Part shown: in pieces, positions 58,721-64,000 of the stretch
Layout of the letters: every line of letters starts with the position of its first letter
Numbering within the stretch: the stretch's first letter is position 1
From: Rhabdornis inornatus
Lineage: Eukaryota > Chordata > Aves > Passeriformes > Rhabdornithidae
DNA: 64,000 bases
Reading direction: 5' to 3'
Assembly (NCBI GenBank): GCA_013397075.1
Contig: VWZS01000638.1
Location: 1,770,125-1,834,124, forward strand
Translations under genes and position numbers: made by a program
Notes under the pieces: model-generated
Seen by the model: only the letters and a program-made list of their open reading frames with translations
The model's database searches: none
What the model was told of the DNA's origin: nothing

Positions 58721-58750
58721 GGGAGGGAGGGAGGGAGGGAGGGGAGAGGG
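58721..58750 (+). repeat. (GGGA)n tract, G-quadruplex motif
   Basis: Five or more GGGA units followed by GGGGAGAGGG make a strong quadruplex motif with one-base loops. Confidence 0.8.
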
Positions 58751-58759
58751 AAGAGGCTT

Positions 58760-60584
58760 GGGGGGAGTGTGGTCTTGTACTTGGTGACTGCTGCAAGCTG
58801 GAACAGCACAGAGAAGGAAGGGTCTGTTTTTTGATATTCATATCAGGGAATTTAATTTAAGGCTGATGTGTTGCTGGTTGGAAATATGTATTAAATACCC
58901 AGATGCAAGAGAAATGGGTACAGAAAACAGCAAAATAAATACAGGATATTGGCTCATCTGTGCAGAGTGCTGATTTCCTAAACCTGGCACATTGGGGATT
59001 CACTGCCTGCCCTGATTTTGTGTGTCACTGATTTGGCTAGGATCTAAACACAGAGCTTCACAGTTACTGAACCACCGTCCCAGACCCAGCCAAGGCTGAG
59101 CACAAAGCAGGCCTGAACAAACCAGCAGGCAGACTACAAAGGGAAAGCAATTGTTCTGCTTAGCAGCAGCACTGTTTCTGCTATGCTAAGCATAGGAACA
59201 AGTTAATTTGGGAGCACAATCTTCTTAAAAGGAAGCGCTCCTCAGCCCAGCATCCCCAGGTTTCGTGCAGTGTGCTGCCCTTTTTACCATGCATGAGCCA
59301 TGGATGTTACTCACAATGTATTTTTTTACTACTCAAGTAGTATAAAAGCTTCTGATAAAAATCAGCTCCCTTAAACCTCTGGTTGGCATCTTGTTAAAAA
59401 CTGACATCATGTTTGCCTGTCATCATTGGGTCATGAGGAATTTCTGACATGCTTTTATAAGCAAGAAGAAGGATTTTACTGTTAAGACAAAACAATAAAC
59501 TGCAATATCAAAACATTAATATAATTTTTCTCCAGTGCCCTTGGTCTAAAATGTTTGGTTTAATTGACCCTCCACAGAGGTAAAGATAGATAGCGAGTAA
59601 AAAACATACCTAAAAAATATAGAGCAGAGCCTCTAAAGGCACATAAGTTGTCCTCAGCCCCATCCATATTAAAAAAGGTGTAGAGAACATCAGTGCTCAG
59701 AAATGTGCCCCAAGACAGTTAAGCAGCTCAAGAGCCGAGAGCAGAGCAAGAAGGGGACACCTGAGCAGCCAGACTCACCATGCTGAGACCTGCAGTGTCC
59801 AGTGCGGCCAGAGGAGCCTCAGGGTGAGCAAGCTCCCTTGGCATAGGGATGCAGGGAATTGTCCTGCCAGCAGCAGCACAGCACAGGCACCCACATTCTC
59901 TCCCCAGGGACCTTGTCTCTTCTTTGCTATAGACACCATCTTTGGATGCTTTCACATTTCCTGGGGGCAGCTAACATGAATTAGAGCAATTTTCAGCCCC
60001 CTCTAAGACACTCAGGGCACCCAGCACTGGGCTAGTAGAGATGTAGCCTGCACTTTTCTCTCACTGCTGGCTTAAGCAGTGTTCTCTGCTGCATGAGCTG
60101 CTCCTTTGCTACCCATGGCAAGCTATCCCATAGCTGTGAACCACCATACTTTGTTCTCCTACAATTTTGTGTAAGAGCCTGCAAAATGCCACAAAAGGAG
60201 GGCAAGCAGCCCCTTGGACCCCCTGTTTCTCAGCTGCCAGGGAGCAGGGGACACTCTGGGAAACACGGGGCGAGAGGGGGAGAGCTCCTTCCCTCCTCTG
60301 TGCAGCAGCAGAGCTCTAAATTCCACTCTGGCCTCATTCACCAGAGCCAGCAGCTGCACAAGGGCTGGATGAAGACCCAGAAGCCCAGCCCCACACTTGC
60401 TGTTGTGTAGGCAGTGGGGCAGTGCTGCCCTACAGCCGTGCCAGGGGCCATTCCAGAGTCATCAGCTGCCCTGGATGGAGCAGAGGCACCAAGCCCTGCT
60501 TGGGCACTCAGGGCATGAATAAAATGAGTGCTGGATATAGCACCCTCATTCAAATAGTACAGCATTTTAGCACCAGAAATAGTA

Positions 60585-60615
<31 letters not shown>

Positions 60616-61550
60616 CAGTGAAACTACTGGCAGAGAAAGATACAACTTAGCATGAAAATAAGTATCAGAATAAGGCCCTAGCTGAATAGTCAGTACTCTG
60701 CATAATTCTCTCTTTTCATCCCCTCAGCCTAGATCCTCTCCAAATATTCAGATCAAAATTTGCAAAGTAGCTCCAGCATTTTGGCTATCAAAGTAAAAGC
60801 TGGAAAATTTAGATTCTGCCTCCATCATATTCCTCTACTTTGAATAAAATCAGCTCTCTGATATTGCCATCAGGCTAATTATGAAGTCTCTGTCCCTTCC
60901 TTCCTCTGTCTCTGTCAAAGATCAAAGAGCTGAAAGAGATATACTTACTAGTAAAAAAAGAAAGGAAATATACCATTTTAAGGAATGCATTCGATTCCCC
61001 TCTCTACTAATATTTTTTACATGCAACACCTTCACCTTCAGCATGAAAAGGCATGTAAGGGAAAGGACAGAGAGAAAAACACAAGTCAGGATAAACTGCG
61101 GAATGGTATTCCTGCCACTTCAACAGGCAAAAGTCTGTTTCAAAGATCCCCGCATGCTTTACACAGAGTCTACATTTGAATGATGCATTGTCAGACAATA
61201 GAGAAGAGCAGCAGAGGGAAGTAGTCTAAAATTATAAGTGAAAATTAAAAATTACAAGAAAAAAAACAGAACAGGGACAAATCCAACCAAACAGTTTTCA
61301 TTTTAACTCTCTGGGCAGTACAGGGAAAAGGGCCAGCATACACTCTTATCAAAAGCAGCGGGAATAACCCTTAGAGCCATCTTTCTCAAATCACAGATGA
61401 ATTCAAATGGGAAGAGGCATGCAACAACAAAAAAAATAGTTGTTAATGCATAAAACTACTGTATGACTTCCAATAGCTGGACTCAAGAACCCTGGTTAAA
61501 TACTGACTTTCTTTCAGAGTCAATCAGATAATAAGACCCCTTTAGAAGCA
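58760..61550. other. Non-coding stretch
   Basis: A C/T tract at 60,588-60,616 followed by CAG forms a strong plus-strand 3' splice-site look-alike at 60,618, but no donor follows. GC-richer patches at 59,750-59,900 and 60,190-60,500 give chance frames on both strands. No gene or transposon was recognised. Confidence 0.4.
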
Positions 61551-61559
61551 CAGAATAGT

Positions 61560-61960
61560 TAAATTCATCACCATAATTTAATTGTAGAAGGTTATTAAAG
61601 AGCACTTCGACTCCCCTCCTGCTTCGGCGCTGCTTTTGTGTATTAAACTCAGACTAATCAAATTGCAGATTCCAAGAGTACTGTATTAGTCATCCCCATC
61701 CCTTTTAATTTGTTTAATGGCCTCCTTTTTTCTCCCCCCTCTTGTGTGTGTGTTCTGACTGGCTGTGCAGCGCTTAGGCTCACGACATGTAAATAAAGAA
61801 TGGATAGGGGAACAGTTCGTCGAAAAGAATAAAGCGTGCCTCCATTCTAAAGTTACATTTGATGTCAGCGTAATTCATGGGACGTGTACTGCAAGCAATG
61901 GTGCTTATTATTTCTGCTTAGCTGTCTACAGACACAGAAGGAGAGGGAGAGGGGAAAAAA
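61560..61960. promoter_or_regulatory. Candidate conserved non-coding element
   Basis: A CpG-bearing block next to the candidate exon at 62,003: ATAATTTAATTG, AAAGAGCACTTCGACTCC, GCTTCGGCGCTGC, AGACTAATCAAATTGC, CAGCGCTTAGG, ACGACATGTAAATAAAG (forkhead-like), TTCGTCGAAAAG, AAAGCGTGCC and GTCAGCGTAATTC. CpG retention in AT-rich DNA is striking. It could be an intronic enhancer or, in part, 3' untranslated sequence of a leftward transcript. Confidence 0.45.
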
Positions 61961-62002
61961 AAGGAAGAAAGGAAAAGAAAAGAAGTCTGAATTTACACTT
62001 AC

Positions 62003-62073
62003 TGCTTCAAAAGCCCTTTTGTGCATCGCCAACTTCTCCTGGCTGAAGATGCAGTATTTTGCCAAAAAGTCGA
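62003..62073 (-). CDS. Candidate coding exon, minus strand
   Basis: Read leftward, an excellent 3' splice site (TTTTTGTCTGCTCTTGCAG) ends at 62,074 and a GTAAGT donor begins at 62,002. The 71 bp are entered after two bases and left in phase 0, giving about 24 codons: VDFLAKYCIFSQEKLAMHKR, then AFEA. The peptide is amphipathic and helical, like the helix before an EF-hand. Phase 0 exit matches the phase 0 entry of 48,982-49,079. Alternatively, a second strong acceptor at 61,926 would make a 77-bp intron and end the frame five codons later (TAKQK, stop). The gene is not identified. Confidence 0.42.
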
Positions 62074-62079
62074 CTGCAA

Positions 62080-63830
62080 GAGCAGACAAAAAAAGGATAA
62101 AATAGCCCATAAAAGAACTCCTTTCCCTACTTTTCCTTGAGGATTTCTGTGAGTTGCCATAAAGAGAACTATTTTTTAGATGCACAACAATACTGACCAC
62201 AGACACCTCCTCTTGCAGAGATTGCAATTTATGGTTTGCTTCTTGTGTTTTGGTTGTTTTTGTTGTGGGTTTTCTTTTTCTTTTTTTTTTTCTTCCCACT
62301 TCTCTTTCTTATTTGGAAATGTCTTTTCACCTGGCCCAGGGCACAAAGTCAAAGTTAGCTGTGAATAGGAGATGTTTAACATGTATAAAGCATAAGAGCT
62401 CCATCCTGGTCAGGCAGTAGTCTGGGAGTGTGGCGAAGGCTTGTTGTTATTTGTTTTAAATGTTAAAGAAAAGAACCTCTTCAGACTTGAGATCTGCAGA
62501 GCAGCATCCTCCATAGATTCTCCCAAAGATACCACTAGAAATTAAATTCCTTTGGTTTGTTCCACTCAGAAGAGACAGGTATACAAAAAACTTCTGTCTT
62601 CCAGTATTAAGCAGCTGTATCACAGAAAAGACACACTTTTTTCCTATTTTTCTCTCTTATTGAGATCAAGTAGGAGAAATGAAACCATTAAAAAAACACC
62701 ATATGGGATTCCCTATCCTCAAGTTTTTTCACTTGTTTCCAGGGTTGTCCTCCATGAAGACAAAGTATGAAGCTGGCCCTGCTTCCTCACACCTAACACA
62801 GCATGAAAAAATGCTGGGTATAGGATGAGAAAATTGGCTCAAATTCATGCCACAAACACAGGCTGAGCTCATGAGTTCTGTGGATGGTACCAACTATGTT
62901 ACCTCTGCATTCAAACTCCTCCTAATATGTATTAGTTCCTTTCCAGCCTCTTTCTCTGTGTCCCAAGACTGCTATTTCTGTCACTTCATCACCACATTCA
63001 TAGGAAAGAAACCCTACTTTCACATCAAGGGAAACTGCCAGGAAATTCAGGACCTGATGGGGAAAAAGTGTTGAGTCTCAGCTCTTCCAATTTCTTGTTC
63101 ATTTAGAATGAGAACTGGAAAACAGAGATAATCATTTTTAAAATTGTGCCAGAAAAGAATCTGAATTATTATCATCATCATCATTATCCATAAAATTATT
63201 TTACTGTAAAGAGAGAAGGAGTGATTCACAATGTGGTGGCAATGTGGTATTCTAGCTGGTATCTAAACAAGCTTGCAAAATAAATCTCTTATTTCTTTTT
63301 AAAAGAGTACATTTGTTTTCAGGTTGTGTTTTGGGGCATGTGAAAGAAAGGTTCCTATTAGGAGTGAATGTCCATTGTTTGTTTATTGCTGTGTCCTAAA
63401 GGGTGCAAAAGGACAAATAAAGATGCCTGAATGTCATTGTTTCTTATCCTATATACTCCAGATGAACCAAATCTGTGTGATAAAAACAACAAAAATGTCT
63501 TGGCTTTCCATGTCAAAACAGCAGCAGAGATTTCTATTTCAAGCACAAATTGACAGATGCTCCACGATTGTTGTTATCACATGGTGTTTTTCCTAATTCC
63601 AAACTTAACTATGATGCTGAAAAGAAAGAGAAAACTAATTTCTGGTCAAACTGGTTTTGCACAGGTCTATCTTACTGTCAGCATCTGAGAAAGATTTAAG
63701 TCAAAAACAACCAATGCACTAATGGCATAGCTTCCAGAAAAGATTTGCACTGTGCTTAGTATTGAGCACTTCCCCAGGACCTAATACCTGTTTTCACCGA
63801 AAATTTTCAGAAGTTGCCTTTTTTTTGTTT
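62080..63830. other. Non-coding stretch
   Basis: T-rich tract at 62,268-62,310 and an (ATC)n tract at 63,168-63,187. A strong minus-strand 3' splice site (AGTTTTCTCTTTCTTTTCAG) ends at 63,617 but leads into early stops in two frames. Nothing else was recognised. Confidence 0.4.
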
Positions 63831-63836
63831 GCACAC

Positions 63837-63922
63837 CGACATGGGCTTGGGAGATGTAGATGTTCCAACCTTCTGGGAAGCATCACTTCTGGGAAGATCC
63901 GCATTGGCGCCCTCTGGTGATT
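63837..63922 (-). other. Candidate exon, minus strand
   Basis: A good 3' splice site (CATGGTTTGCTGTTTTCCAG) ends at 63,923. The frame entered after two bases stays open for 28 codons to a moderate donor TCG|GTGTGC after 63,837. The peptide is Ser/Pro/Lys-rich (it includes SPEGANADLPRSDASQK), like a disordered linker. Its exit phase 0 does not fit 62,003-62,073, which needs phase 1, so at least one more exon would be required between them. Confidence 0.2.
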
Positions 63923-64000
63923 CTGGAAAACAGCAAACCATGAAAGAAAATCTGACATGTCACTCGTAATAAAACCTCCAGGTTTCTTCTCATCAAGTGT

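Noticed and set aside
1..64000. tRNA, rRNA, snRNA, microRNA or CRISPR features
   Set aside because: I looked for tRNA boxes, U6-like starts, familiar microRNA seeds and regularly spaced repeats. Only the SINE-derived tRNA-like block was found.

Overview
This window looks like nuclear DNA of a bird, most likely an intron or intergenic regulatory landscape, and not a gene-dense region. The diagnosis rests on one clear CR1 LINE 3' end of the avian type (18,888-19,073), the near absence of other recent repeats, an AT-leaning background broken by short CpG-bearing islands, and only one uncalled base (N at 15,758). There is nothing prokaryotic: no operon, no dense coding and no CRISPR array. No complete protein-coding gene can be read. 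Open reading frames of 60-250 codons occur on both strands at about the number expected by chance in 64 kb, so ORF length alone was not used as evidence.

Layout. Positions 1-370 form a CpG island with GC boxes and probably a promoter; a good splice donor at 563 suggests a non-coding first exon. From about 1 kb to 64 kb the sequence is mostly unannotatable single-copy DNA. Within it are segments that look constrained because they keep CpGs and homeodomain-, SOX- or TCF-like motifs in an AT-rich setting: 7,300-7,590, 9,640-9,990, 16,480-16,770, 23,640-23,990, 26,390-26,720, 34,690-34,990, 41,680-42,250, 50,450-50,790 and 61,560-61,960. The 23.8-23.95 kb segment contains what looks like the tRNA-derived head of an ancient SINE. 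The 41.7 kb segment contains a perfect 9-bp inverted repeat of a SOX core.

Possible minus-strand gene. Several short intervals on the minus strand have a good 3' splice site, a good 5' splice site or a stop, and one open frame: 62,003-62,073, 48,982-49,079, 48,080-48,146, 40,152-40,355 and 7,010-7,183. In this order their splice phases are mutually compatible, and the 48,982-49,079 piece reads like a degenerate EF-hand. Further isolated candidates lie at 63,837, 36,424, 35,760, 30,526, 27,443 and 4,833 (minus) and at 17,640, 22,099, 24,904, 28,868 and 52,883 (plus). These are hypotheses, because pseudo-exons are common in vertebrate introns; I could not name the gene. If correct, a leftward-transcribed gene with long introns would host the conserved elements, a usual arrangement around developmental regulators.

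The rest is simple repeats, purine or pyrimidine tracts, G-quadruplex-capable runs and small tandem duplications.
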